DNA of 64,000 nucleotides from Bacteroidales bacterium (lineage in GTDB: Bacteria; Bacteroidota; Bacteroidia; Bacteroidales; Marinilabiliaceae), in the NCBI GenBank assembly GCA_024401335.1, contig JAKSLH010000003.1, positions 168,121-232,120 of the forward strand. Direction: 5' to 3'. This document shows, one piece after another, positions 33,898 to 42,986 of the stretch (position 1 is the stretch's first letter; the number at the start of each line of letters is the position of its first letter). The position numbers and the translations under genes are program-made. The notes under the pieces are model-generated. The model saw only the letters and a list, made by a program, of their open reading frames with translations. It searched no databases and was not told the origin of the DNA.

Positions 33898-34689
33898 ATG
33901 TATTTCATCGGAACTAGCATAATAAAAAACGGAGAGATAACATCACTTTCCGAACAGGAAGAGACTGGAATTGACAACGAACTTTATGAACTTATTCGTG
34001 TCCAGAATAAGAAGCCTGTTTTTCTCAAGGAACATCTCACTCGTTTCAAGAATACTCTCAACGGACATAACATTTCCCTGGAATATATCGACAAGCTGCC
34101 GGGGTTGATTGAATGGCTGACTTTATGCAATCCTCAAAGCGATTGCGATCTGCGACTTGTCGTTAGCCCTAAAGGGCTATTTCAGGCTGGTTTCGTAACT
34201 TCCCACTACCCTACGAAACAAATGTATGAAACAGGCGTAAAAGTAGATATACTCAAAGCTATTAGGAACAACCCTAAGGCTAAGATATACCACGCCGACA
34301 TGCGTGCTGACGCACAGCGACAGCAGGAGAAAAACGGCACGTACGAATCACTTCTCGTTAATCCTGAAGGGTTAATCACAGAAGGCAGTCGCTCTAACGT
34401 ATACTTCATACGAGAAGGAGAAATATATAACACTCCTGACAATATGGTTCTGGGTGGCATCATGAGAATGAAGGTCATTGACATCTGCAGAAGTCTTGGG
34501 ATAAAAATAAATAATACACCTGTTAACCTGAAAGATATATCCCAGTACGATGCAGCTTTCCTTTCTAGCACACCAATGCGTATCATTCCTATATGCGATA
34601 TAGAAGGAACAATGTTCAATCAAGATGACACGACCCTACGTAGAATCATGTCAGAGTTAGATAACGAAATTTCAAAACAAATAAGATAG
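33898..34689 (+). CDS. PLP-dependent aminotransferase class IV protein
   Basis: This 263-aa protein belongs to fold-type IV aminotransferases/lyases (branched-chain aminotransferase, D-amino acid aminotransferase, aminodeoxychorismate lyase). The PLP lysine is probably in KAKIYHADMR at about residue 128, followed by ESLLVNPEGLITEGSRSNVYF, the family's cofactor-phosphate region, and SSTPMRIIPI. The ATG is 2 bp after the mazG stop. The subclass cannot be assigned; the short form and lack of BCAT features fit aminodeoxychorismate lyase or a DAAT-like enzyme. Confidence 0.8.
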   Translation: MYFIGTSIIKNGEITSLSEQEETGIDNELYELIRVQNKKPVFLKEHLTRFKNTLNGHNISLEYIDKLPGLIEWLTLCNPQSDCDLRLVVSPKGLFQAGFVTSHYPTKQMYETGVKVDILKAIRNNPKAKIYHADMRADAQRQQEKNGTYESLLVNPEGLITEGSRSNVYFIREGEIYNTPDNMVLGGIMRMKVIDICRSLGIKINNTPVNLKDISQYDAAFLSSTPMRIIPICDIEGTMFNQDDTTLRRIMSELDNEISKQIR

Positions 34690-34716
34690 AAACGGAATAT
34701 GGCTTATACCAACCAC

Positions 34717-35436
34717 ATGAAGAATATCACAAAATACTTGTTGTTTACAGCAATAGTATCACTTGTCATAACTGTTTCGTCATGCCAGAAGAAACAGTCT
34801 GAGCTTCCTACAGAAATACCGACATCTGGTGTTCTTGAATATGACATCATATACTCAGGAAGTATCAAGAATAATGGCTTGATGGGTTCTATGCTACCAA
34901 GTAAGTTGTATAGCACATATAGCCCCGACGGACTAAAGCTTAATCTTCAGGCTGGACTGGGACTCGTCAAGCTCGATGTGGTAGCTACCGAAGACGACAG
35001 CTATCTTGTTATCAATATCAGCGGTGACAAAATGATCGTTCCATTCGAAGATCTCTTCACTACTTACGATTATGAAAAACGCGACTCTGATGTCGTATTC
35101 ACACATCGCGAGGAAAAAGAGATTATGGCTGGCTACGAATCTGAATGTATAATAGCAGAATCCAACTCGCCATTTGGCAAGGCTAGGCTTGAAACATACT
35201 ATGTTCCTTTCGAACCACTAAGCAAAAAACTTAAGGACAGCCCTGTGCCTGACGTACCAGGATTCATCACTGCAGTCAAAATCACTAGCGAAGACGCTAA
35301 CATCGTTATAATGCTATCAGACTTCGAAGCGAAAGAGGTCACAAAAAACGACTTTAAACGTCCTAACAACTGCAAACACGCCACTCGTGTAGAAGTCGAC
35401 TCTCTCATTAGAATCAACTTCGAGAAAACAGAATAA
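34717..35436 (+). CDS. Putative lipoprotein of unknown function
   Basis: This 239-aa protein starts MKNITKYLLFTAIVSLVITVSSC, a type II signal peptide with lipobox VSSC, and would sit in the outer membrane. I prefer this ATG to one 18 bp upstream. The mature part is beta-rich (LEYDIIYSGSIKNNG, LYSTYSPDGLKLN, KLDVVATEDDSYLVI) and may resemble DUF4412-type periplasmic proteins, but I do not recognise it firmly. It lies between the aminotransferase and transporter genes, in the same run. Confidence 0.65.
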   Translation: MKNITKYLLFTAIVSLVITVSSCQKKQSELPTEIPTSGVLEYDIIYSGSIKNNGLMGSMLPSKLYSTYSPDGLKLNLQAGLGLVKLDVVATEDDSYLVINISGDKMIVPFEDLFTTYDYEKRDSDVVFTHREEKEIMAGYESECIIAESNSPFGKARLETYYVPFEPLSKKLKDSPVPDVPGFITAVKITSEDANIVIMLSDFEAKEVTKNDFKRPNNCKHATRVEVDSLIRINFEKTE

Positions 35437-35444
35437 ACATACCA

Positions 35445-36356
35445 ATGGGCACAACAGTGGCCACTCAGATGGCCGTTCTTTTCTCTATCGTGATTGTCGG
35501 TTATGTCCTCAATAAAAAGGGACTGATCAATCAAGAATTCAACAGGCAACTGTCCTCGTTTGTAATCAACGTCTCTTGCCCATGTCTTATCATCTCATCG
35601 GTGATGACTGACACTCTACCCGACTCATCACTGATCTTGCCGCTTATCGGACTGAGCTTCGCTACTTATGCTTTTCTGATAATCAACTCTTTTATCCTGC
35701 CACGCTATATGCCAATAAAAAGGGAGGACGAAGGTTTCTTCAGTTTCATGATCACATTTGGCAATGTGGGCTTTATCGGATACCCTGTCGTGGCTTCTAT
35801 ATTTGGCAACGACGCTGTGTTTTATGCTTCAATACTTAATTTTCCTAATACTCTCCTGGTATTTGCTATAGGGACTCTTTTCATTACTGGCAACTACAAA
35901 CAGCTACGTTTTGACCCTAAGGTCCTCTATTGCCCTGGTCTTATCGCCTCCTACGTGTCTATAATTATAGTATGCTTCAACCTTCATACACCTGCGCCCG
36001 TATCTAAAACGTTCACTCTTCTAGGCGACATGACTGTCCCTTCCGCACTGCTGATTATCGGCTCTGCAATGGCTAAAATACCGGCTAAGAAAATGCTGGG
36101 ATCTAAAGGTGTCTATATGATGGCTTTTCTACGACTTCTACTCATCCCACTAATCGTATTGTATCTTTGCAAGCTAATCGGTATAAACCCTCTCATTTCT
36201 AGCATAAATGCTATTATAATAGCTATGCCTGTGGCTTCATTCGGTACGCTTTTCTGCATACGCTACGGACGTGGCGAAGAGGTTATGGCTCAAGGTACTT
36301 TCATCACGACTCTGCTTTCGGTTCTAACTATACCGATTGTCGCTTCCTTTATCTGA
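35445..36356 (+). CDS. AEC-family transporter (auxin efflux carrier-like)
   Basis: This 303-aa inner-membrane protein has about ten hydrophobic helices and the AEC family features: an N-terminal YVLNKKGLINQEFNRQLS segment, FMITFGNVGFIGYP in the crossover region at about residue 105, and a C-terminal half beginning KTFTLLGDMTVPSALLIIGSAM. Family members export small carboxylates such as malate or are of unknown substrate. It is the last gene of the mazG run, and a strong terminator follows. Confidence 0.85.
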   Translation: MGTTVATQMAVLFSIVIVGYVLNKKGLINQEFNRQLSSFVINVSCPCLIISSVMTDTLPDSSLILPLIGLSFATYAFLIINSFILPRYMPIKREDEGFFSFMITFGNVGFIGYPVVASIFGNDAVFYASILNFPNTLLVFAIGTLFITGNYKQLRFDPKVLYCPGLIASYVSIIIVCFNLHTPAPVSKTFTLLGDMTVPSALLIIGSAMAKIPAKKMLGSKGVYMMAFLRLLLIPLIVLYLCKLIGINPLISSINAIIIAMPVASFGTLFCIRYGRGEEVMAQGTFITTLLSVLTIPIVASFI

Positions 36357-36403
36357 CTCTGATTAACAACAAGATAATCAACTACCCTTCTTGGGTATGC
36401 AAA

Positions 36404-36438
36404 AAAAAGGTTGGCTAACCATCGGTTAACCAACCTTT
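36404..36438. terminator. Bidirectional terminator between AEC and PEPCK-like genes
   Basis: AAAGGTTGG and CCAACCTTT, extended by TAAC/GTTA, form a long stem flanked by A and T tracts between convergent genes. Confidence 0.8.
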
Positions 36439-36457
36439 GTCATTATGATCTAGTTTA

Positions 36458-39400
36458 CTATTCTCCCTTGAATAAAGGATCTGCACCAATAGTACCTACA
36501 AGACTCTTGACATACTCGTCTGTCTTATAATATGCTATGCGCTCCTTCAACTTGGCAATCTTGTAATCTATTCTAAGATCATTCAAGTAATACTGGTTTT
36601 CTGGACGCTTCTTGAAGTCCTCAATATACGCAAGCTGCGACTCTGCCAATTCAATATCTTTCTGCTGCTTGAGCTTCAAACGTTCAATGTACCAGTCGCT
36701 GTTTATGACATAATCACGGTCAAACATCTTTCTGATCTCTGGATCATCAATAGTCTTGCCCTCATATTCTCCGTATGCCATTATATAAAGCAACGCCTTG
36801 AATGGTGGAATTGCGGCATCTACACAGCCCTCTTCGAAGTATCTCAGGGCAACCTTCTTCTGCGCCTCTACAATGTTGTTAATACCATCAACAAAGTCTT
36901 CCATACTCTGAAGCTCTGGTCTCAACATCTCTTCGTCAAACACTGCCAATGGCTCATCGAACAATCTGTTCATGCATCGGAATGCAAAATTCTCAGTTAT
37001 ACGATATCCCAAACGGCTAGCGAGTACTCTCTGACCATTGTAATCAAAGTCCTCAAGCTTCTCAAGACACTTATGCTTAATCAACAATTTAGCATCACGG
37101 TCCTCAGGAACCATTCTTGCCCATATCTCAGGGATAAGGATTGAGATGTCATGATCAAAACGCTTCTGTCCAATATGACCAGCTGCCGAAGTAAAGCCTT
37201 GATAGCCTGTCAAGATGAAGCAAAGCAACGCATTGTTCATGTCCGATGTTGGCGACAACATGTTGAATGGACCCTTGGTCAACGCACCTTCACTACCTGC
37301 ACCAGTTGTTGATGGCGACTTACCTGTAAGCGAACATGTGAAGTCCATGAAGAGCTCTGGCAACTCCTGATAATGAATAGGATTATATACGCTCAATGGT
37401 CTGATACCAGCCTTTCGGTCTGCAGGATTATTGCGACGACCTGGCATTACGGAATTGACAACATCAATAACCGGCTCTGATGGCTGTATCTTACGATGCA
37501 GACGTACACCTACCTCTGCAAGATATGTATCGATGTTCTCCTCGCTGTTCTTGTTGAACTGAAGATAACGTGGATTCTTCGAACGTGCTCCCTTGACAAT
37601 ACGAGTGTGCGATGGGATGACAAAGAACTCATCATCACTCTCCATGAAGTTCTTCACGAGATCCTTCACTGGCTGAGTGTACATGTCAAAATGAATAGCA
37701 TCATCCATCAACTCCTGTGCATCTGCCTTGGTCATTGGCTCATAATTGGTTATGAATGTACCAGGCTTACACATATCCGCTTCTGCCTCCTTATCATAAC
37801 CACGATTTATAGCCTCATCTGGTCGCTGAAAAAGTCTTCTTTCACAGTTGCCCACTACCTTAACACTAGGATTTGAGAACTTAGGATTGCGATGTCTAAC
37901 ACTATCTGAAGGTATTGTTATACTTGCTGTAATATCATCCTCTACCTGTATCTTCTGGCTTGGAACAAAATCTGAACGCAACTTGTTAAGACGCCAGTTG
38001 TTGTCCTGGTTGAAACCAATTCTTACATAAGTACCGATTACACGACGGTTCTTATACAACAATGATGTACCTGGACGACCGTTGATGAATTCTACACTGA
38101 AATATGATCTCCAGTTGGCCTTCTCTTCATCGGTATGAGCATGACGCTTCACATAAAGAGCCAATGAACGTATGTGCTCTGGAATACCACGCAAGAACTC
38201 ATTATACTCATCATTATACAAATCAGATGGAGTAAGCAACTTGACACATGATCCAAGCGTTCTCTTTGCACTCAAGAATGGTCTTGATGGTGCAGCCTCA
38301 GGATCAACGACCTTCCAACGATGAGTGTAATCATAGTTGATTATCTCATCTGTCTTCTTGAAGTCTTCCTCTATGCTTACAACGTTAAATGGACCATATA
38401 TTATGGCATTCTGCATCGACTTCGAGATCTCCGACTTACCACCACCCGACACTGTACATGGCTTGTGGCACAAAATACCCTCTGGACGTGTGTTGATAAT
38501 ACGCCAAGATGGCTGCTGTGGGTGACGCGCCAAACGCATCTTGTTTCCTGATGGGTGAACATATACCTTATCTGGAGACAATGGTATCGACTTCTCCTGA
38601 CCATTGTGCATCCATGATATCTTTGTCTGGTCTATAAGGATATTTGCCTGCTCAGATATATATATCACATTAGGATATTTCTTGTCAACTGCATAGCCGT
38701 CTGGCATGATCTCCACCCTATCCCTGAGAAGACTCATTGCCTCCTCAAATGTGAAGATGCCGTCAAGCTTTTTCATGTAGTTCTCTGCCGAGATATTATC
38801 ACTCCACAAACCCTGTGGGAAGGCTATTGCACCACCTGCATGCTCCTCTTCTGCCAAACCATACAAGTTAGCAGAATAGTTGATCTGAGTCTTTATCTCT
38901 TTCTTCGCATAACCGAAATAGTTGTCCGCAATAATTGTAACTACAACACCTCTTTCGTCACGACATGTGATCTTGAATGAGCCGCCATCGTTATATATCT
39001 CCGACTCCTCACGCCAACACATGCCCTCTCTACGCTGACGCTCTGTAGCATCATCATAGTGTGGCAAACCGAGATCCTTCTTCTTCAACTGAGTACACTG
39101 AGGAGCAAATATTATACATCCTGTGTGACCTGTCCAGTGATCTATATCCAAAGCTGAGTCATTCTCTGCAAGGTTATGGTCGCCAGCATTGCCGAAAATA
39201 GTCTCTACGAAGTCAAGCGAACTAACAAGGCTACCTGGAGCAAACAAATGACACTCCATCGACTTCTCTGGCATGTATCCCTTGACCTCTGGAACTACAA
39301 GTGGACGGACAAGAAGACTTACCATCACATGAGCCTTATCATCCTGATTTGCCGTGAAAGGCAATATCTGCAACTCCTCCGACGGATGCAACGCCGCATC

Positions 39401-39928
39401 AAGCAATCTTGCGAAGGTTACCTTTGGAACAGCCTTTTTATCATGAGGAATAGGAAGACCGCCTTCTACAATATGAAATGTTCCCTTGGTGGTTCTTCTG
39501 TCATTTGCTGGATTGTTCAAGATGCCCTGCGCAACCCTATATGTGCTGACATATTTACCAAAGAATGTATTGCCATTAGGTGGCAAGCTAATCTCTCGCG
39601 CTAAACCTTTCTGATTAAGAACAAGTGTGTCATTAGGCAACCTGCACTCATTTGGCGCCTTAACGTCCTTCAGATAATCATCAATAAAATTCTGAATACG
39701 CATATCAACTGGCGACAATCTGTCACCAAGCAACCTGCTCTTTTCCCTGAAGCTATTGATGAAATCACTCGTCAAAGCCAAAAACCTAGAATTGGCCAGC
39801 TTCGTCTCGGCATTTTCATCATCATGAAACAATGGCTGTCCTAATGATGCCAGCTGCAAATTGACATACTGGATCATATCCTTTCTGTCTTTGCGCTCTG
39901 CCTTCTTTTTTAACGCATCAGTCTTCAT
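36458..39928 (-). CDS. Candidate PPi-type phosphoenolpyruvate carboxykinase (1156 aa)
   Basis: This very large cytoplasmic protein has no P-loop motif of the GTP or ATP PEPCK kind that I can see. Its length and its conserved C-terminal third (CSLTGKSPSTTGAGSEGA at about 862-879, then RFDHDISILIPEIWARM and a closing NSDWYIERLKLKQ) agree with what I recall of the pyrophosphate-dependent PEPCK of Propionibacterium and Entamoeba, an enzyme of 1100-1200 aa. A CTVSGGGKSEISKS segment at about 489-503 may belong to the active site. That enzyme interconverts oxaloacetate plus PPi with PEP, CO2 and phosphate. The call is by memory of family pattern, so moderate. It is monocistronic. Confidence 0.6.
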   Translation of the reverse strand: MKTDALKKKAERKDRKDMIQYVNLQLASLGQPLFHDDENAETKLANSRFLALTSDFINSFREKSRLLGDRLSPVDMRIQNFIDDYLKDVKAPNECRLPNDTLVLNQKGLAREISLPPNGNTFFGKYVSTYRVAQGILNNPANDRRTTKGTFHIVEGGLPIPHDKKAVPKVTFARLLDAALHPSEELQILPFTANQDDKAHVMVSLLVRPLVVPEVKGYMPEKSMECHLFAPGSLVSSLDFVETIFGNAGDHNLAENDSALDIDHWTGHTGCIIFAPQCTQLKKKDLGLPHYDDATERQRREGMCWREESEIYNDGGSFKITCRDERGVVVTIIADNYFGYAKKEIKTQINYSANLYGLAEEEHAGGAIAFPQGLWSDNISAENYMKKLDGIFTFEEAMSLLRDRVEIMPDGYAVDKKYPNVIYISEQANILIDQTKISWMHNGQEKSIPLSPDKVYVHPSGNKMRLARHPQQPSWRIINTRPEGILCHKPCTVSGGGKSEISKSMQNAIIYGPFNVVSIEEDFKKTDEIINYDYTHRWKVVDPEAAPSRPFLSAKRTLGSCVKLLTPSDLYNDEYNEFLRGIPEHIRSLALYVKRHAHTDEEKANWRSYFSVEFINGRPGTSLLYKNRRVIGTYVRIGFNQDNNWRLNKLRSDFVPSQKIQVEDDITASITIPSDSVRHRNPKFSNPSVKVVGNCERRLFQRPDEAINRGYDKEAEADMCKPGTFITNYEPMTKADAQELMDDAIHFDMYTQPVKDLVKNFMESDDEFFVIPSHTRIVKGARSKNPRYLQFNKNSEENIDTYLAEVGVRLHRKIQPSEPVIDVVNSVMPGRRNNPADRKAGIRPLSVYNPIHYQELPELFMDFTCSLTGKSPSTTGAGSEGALTKGPFNMLSPTSDMNNALLCFILTGYQGFTSAAGHIGQKRFDHDISILIPEIWARMVPEDRDAKLLIKHKCLEKLEDFDYNGQRVLASRLGYRITENFAFRCMNRLFDEPLAVFDEEMLRPELQSMEDFVDGINNIVEAQKKVALRYFEEGCVDAAIPPFKALLYIMAYGEYEGKTIDDPEIRKMFDRDYVINSDWYIERLKLKQQKDIELAESQLAYIEDFKKRPENQYYLNDLRIDYKIAKLKERIAYYKTDEYVKSLVGTIGADPLFKGE

Positions 39929-39963
39929 ATTATGATTAGTTTAGTTATTACAAATTAATGTAA

Positions 39964-39971
39964 CAAAGATA
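39964..39971 (-). promoter_or_regulatory. -7 box of the PEPCK-like gene
   Basis: TATCTTTG on the minus strand with ATTG 20 bp upstream as a near -33; the leader would be about 30 nt. Confidence 0.55.
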
Positions 39972-40232
39972 ACAAAACAATTCACTTATTACAATGAGAA
40001 CATAGTAAAGTTAATAATTGAAACTATTAAAAAAACTAAAAACACGATAGCAACAACTCGCAAAACTCATCATTATCAAGACTATCGCCCAAAAACATCC
40101 AACACAGCCCAAAATTACAAATAGCAACTCTGCCAAGCGGACTATCTTTCAATCCATTTTTATGCTACATCTCCGGACAATGCCCCGTATTTTAGATTGT
40201 CGCATTCCTATGCCCCATGCCATTGAGTGACA
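39972..40232. other. AT-rich gap with no gene seen
   Basis: Together with the adjoining promoter and terminator, this makes up the 359-bp space between the PEPCK-like gene and the small peptide gene. I see no reading frame, RNA fold or repeat in it. Confidence 0.5.
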
Positions 40233-40265
40233 AAAAAAAGCCCCTTCAAGAAAAACTTGAAGGGG
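40233..40265 (-). terminator. Terminator of the small peptide gene
   Basis: CCCCTTCAAG (40241-40250) pairs perfectly with CTTGAAGGGG (40256-40265), and the minus strand continues with eight T. Confidence 0.85.
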
Positions 40266-40287
40266 AATATTTGTTTTACAAATAAAA

Positions 40288-40488
40288 TCAGAACTTAGGG
40301 CGATCACCAGACAAAAGCGACCTGTCTGCAATCTCAGACGTCCTCAATGACTTATTACCATCATGAGCCGACACTGTTCCATTAAACCTATTCTCATTAG
40401 GGTCAGGCTCAGGAGACAAACCAGACAACACTACAAGTCGGTCTACTTCAAATGATTCGATACTTGGCTTTATATATATTTTTCTCAT
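40288..40488 (-). CDS. Small protein with KPSIE-type N-terminus (66 aa)
   Basis: The frame starts with ATG at 40488 (MRKIYIKPSIESFEVD); a TTG 18 bp upstream is less likely. Short Bacteroidales proteins beginning K-(K/R)-x-Y-x-(K/A)-P-(S/E)-(I/V)-E are frequent, often next to secretion or modification genes, and their role is not known to me. The rest is polar (LSGLSPEPDPNENRFNG). Transcription is well defined: a -7 box at 40558-40551 and a perfect terminator at 40233-40265, so this is a separate short mRNA of about 310 nt. No maturation enzyme lies beside it. Confidence 0.65.
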   Translation of the reverse strand: MRKIYIKPSIESFEVDRLVVLSGLSPEPDPNENRFNGTVSAHDGNKSLRTSEIADRSLLSGDRPKF

Positions 40489-40550
40489 ATCTGTCACTCT
40501 ATTCAACTAATGACAACTTATATTACGTAGTTTTCGTTTTATTGTTACAG

Positions 40551-40583
40551 CAAAAATAGAAAATTCTTATATACTTTTGCAAC
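40551..40583. promoter_or_regulatory. Overlapping divergent promoters
   Basis: The minus strand has TATTTTTG (40558-40551) with GTTG about 20 bp upstream, for the small peptide gene. The plus strand has TACTTTTG (40572-40579) for the MBL gene. The two start regions face away from each other over 30 bp. Confidence 0.5.
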
Positions 40584-40612
40584 AATGTGGTCGACAAATC
40601 ATTTATACAGCC

Positions 40613-41263
40613 ATGATAAACATAAATACAATCACAACAAACATGCTCCAAGAGCAGACATATATACTACACGACGAGACGAAAGAATGTGTGATAATAG
40701 ACCCAGGATTTGCCTCTGAAAGGGAAATATCATCTATCTACGATTTCATAGAAAACATGAAACTGAAACCCGTAGCTATCTGGTTTACACACCTGCACTT
40801 CGACCACATTATGGGCGCTCAATATATCATCGAGAAATACGCTACCCCAACATTCGCATGCGAAAAGGATCTCCCACTACTAAAGGCTAATCGCGCTTTA
40901 ACAATGTCATGGGGAATTGACTTTCCTCAATATGACCTGAAGATTGACAACTTTATCAACGACGGCGATTCTCTACATTTCGGCAATAGCTCTATGATCG
41001 CAATCCACGCTCCAGGACATTCACAAGGTAGCATGGTCTACTATTCTGAAGACGGAGCTTTCTGCATCAGCGGTGACGTCATATTCCGTTGTAGCGTAGG
41101 ACGTACCGACTTCCTCGGCGGCGACAGTAATACTCTGTTGAACTCAATACGCCAAAAGATACTGACGTTGCCACCAGATACCACTATCTTCCCTGGACAT
41201 GGACCAGCAACTACTGTTGACGACGAAATTAACTATAATCCGTTCCTACGCCCTCAGTGCTAA
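40613..41263 (+). CDS. MBL-fold metallohydrolase (glyoxalase II-like)
   Basis: This 216-aa protein carries FTHLHFDHIMG at about residues 60-70, HAPGHSQGS at about 131, SGDVIF at about 150 and FPGHGPATT at about 197: the five metal-binding sites of glyoxalase II-type hydrolases. The ATG at 40613 is chosen because the one at 40577 overlaps the -7 box. It is a paralogue of the protein at 10761-11423. The thioester or other substrate is unknown. It is monocistronic and converges with the GDSL esterase gene, with only 17 bp between them. Confidence 0.8.
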   Translation: MININTITTNMLQEQTYILHDETKECVIIDPGFASEREISSIYDFIENMKLKPVAIWFTHLHFDHIMGAQYIIEKYATPTFACEKDLPLLKANRALTMSWGIDFPQYDLKIDNFINDGDSLHFGNSSMIAIHAPGHSQGSMVYYSEDGAFCISGDVIFRCSVGRTDFLGGDSNTLLNSIRQKILTLPPDTTIFPGHGPATTVDDEINYNPFLRPQC

Positions 41264-41280
41264 TACAGATACAAGAAGAC

Positions 41281-41922
41281 CTATTCGCCTTTTATGTGCT
41301 TGGCTACTTCTTGCGCAATGACCGCTGCCCCACCCTTTATCGGATGTATGCCATCTTCATGGTAGAGATCTGCCCTACCCGTCAAAGGTGTATTTAGATC
41401 TATCAGGTCAAGACCATTCTTTGTCGCCAGGTCTCGAACAATTGGTATCACATAATTGACAACAACAGAGTCTGTAATCTCCCATCTGTCTGTAATGACA
41501 GCTGCTGGCAAACATAACTTTATCTCTGGCTTAGGTGATATGCTAGAAAATGTGTCTATCATCATCTGATATGACTCAGCATATTTCTCGGCATTCCATT
41601 GGAACAACTTGGAGTCATTGGTTCCAAGTTTCAATATGATAATGTCTGGATGATAACGCAATGCATTCGAGAATTCCTTTGCCGACCAATATGGGAAATC
41701 ACCGTCTCTCATCATTGTCGTGGCGCTGCGTCCGAAGTTCATGACTTCATATCCATCTCCAAGAATAGAATCTAGCAATGCTGGATATGCGTTGTCACTC
41801 TGCCAATCTATTCGCATACCTTCGGTAATACTATCACCAACACACGCAACTTTTATGTCTCGCTTTGTTTCTGCACATCCAATAAAGGATATTGCCAACA
41901 ACAATCCCACTACTTTATTCAT
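41281..41922 (-). CDS. SGNH/GDSL-type esterase, lipoprotein
   Basis: This 213-aa protein has a short lipoprotein signal (MNKVVGLLLAISFIGC) and SGNH hydrolase blocks: VACVGDSITEG with the nucleophilic serine at about residue 32, the block III asparagine in KLGTNDSK at about 100, and the catalytic DGIHP at about 193. It probably deacylates carbohydrate or lipid esters on the cell surface or in the periplasm. It follows the sugar kinase gene by 8 bp and is the last gene of a minus-strand run. Confidence 0.8.
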   Translation of the reverse strand: MNKVVGLLLAISFIGCAETKRDIKVACVGDSITEGMRIDWQSDNAYPALLDSILGDGYEVMNFGRSATTMMRDGDFPYWSAKEFSNALRYHPDIIILKLGTNDSKLFQWNAEKYAESYQMMIDTFSSISPKPEIKLCLPAAVITDRWEITDSVVVNYVIPIVRDLATKNGLDLIDLNTPLTGRADLYHEDGIHPIKGGAAVIAQEVAKHIKGE

Positions 41923-41930
41923 GATTTCTT

Positions 41931-42971
41931 TTATCTCGAGATACGACCAGATGCATTGCCTTTCATCAAAGCCATAACTTCATCAGCAGTAACGAGGTTA
42001 TAATCTCCTACAATGGTATTCTTTAATGTACCAGCTGCAACTGAGAAGTTCAAAGCATCTTCATCGTTATCAAAGTTCTTCAATCCATATATCAATCCTG
42101 CACACATGGCATCACCACAACCGACACAATCAACTACATGGCTGATCTCGTATGTTCTACCAGCATAGAACTGACCCTCTTTTGTATAAAGGAGCTGTGT
42201 GAGTATATGCGTATTGGCATTAAGTACGTTTCGAAGGGCTACAAACATCTTCTTACACTTAGGAGCTTGTGCCATTACTGCTTTACAGAATTCTTCATGT
42301 GCCTTCAAATCGAAGCTTTCTGTCGCTGATTTGACGTCATAACCGATAGGTGTCACTCCAAAGGCTTTCTGATACTCACCTTCTGTGCCAAACATTACAT
42401 CACAATGCTTAACAAAAGCTGGCATCACCTCTTCTGCCTTTTTTCCGTACTTCCACAGGTTCTTACGGAAATTCAAATCACTCGAAATAGTGATACCTCT
42501 CTTCTCCGCTGCCATTATGCCTTCCATTACGACTGCAGCTGCATCTTCAGAAAGAGATGGACCAATACCTGACCAATGGAACCAATCTGCACCTTCAAAA
42601 GCCTTGTCCCAATCGATCATACCTGGCTTTAAAGTACAGAATGAAGAATTCGCTCTGTCATATACCACCTTCGCAACTCGGTCAGAAGAGGTATTCTCAA
42701 AATAGTATAGACCTAGTCTATCACCACCATATACGATATTGCTTGTACCGACACCATGAGAACGCAAATCCATAACACATGCCTGTGCAATATCGTTCTG
42801 AGGCAAACGTGTAACAAATTCACTATCCATACCGAAATGAGCTAAAGAAACAGCAACATTCGTTTCACTTCCACCAAATGTAGCACACAAAGAATTTGCC
42901 TGCGACAACTTCAAATAACCAGGAGGGGTCAATCTCATCAAGATCTCACCGAAAGTGACAATTTTACTCAT
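41931..42971 (-). CDS. PfkB-family sugar kinase, 2-keto-3-deoxygluconate kinase-like
   Basis: This 346-aa ribokinase-fold enzyme begins VTFGEILMRLTPPG, as KDG kinases do, has GGSETNVAVSLAHFG at about residues 33-47 and the C-terminal catalytic signature DCVGCGDAMCAGL at about 283-295, with the usual GAGD changed to GCGD while the catalytic aspartate is kept. It would phosphorylate KDG from uronate breakdown to KDPG. No aldolase or uronate genes are in the window. It is followed 8 bp later by the esterase gene. Confidence 0.8.
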   Translation of the reverse strand: MSKIVTFGEILMRLTPPGYLKLSQANSLCATFGGSETNVAVSLAHFGMDSEFVTRLPQNDIAQACVMDLRSHGVGTSNIVYGGDRLGLYYFENTSSDRVAKVVYDRANSSFCTLKPGMIDWDKAFEGADWFHWSGIGPSLSEDAAAVVMEGIMAAEKRGITISSDLNFRKNLWKYGKKAEEVMPAFVKHCDVMFGTEGEYQKAFGVTPIGYDVKSATESFDLKAHEEFCKAVMAQAPKCKKMFVALRNVLNANTHILTQLLYTKEGQFYAGRTYEISHVVDCVGCGDAMCAGLIYGLKNFDNDEDALNFSVAAGTLKNTIVGDYNLVTADEVMALMKGNASGRISR

Positions 42972-42986
42972 CTAAATAGTTTTTCT

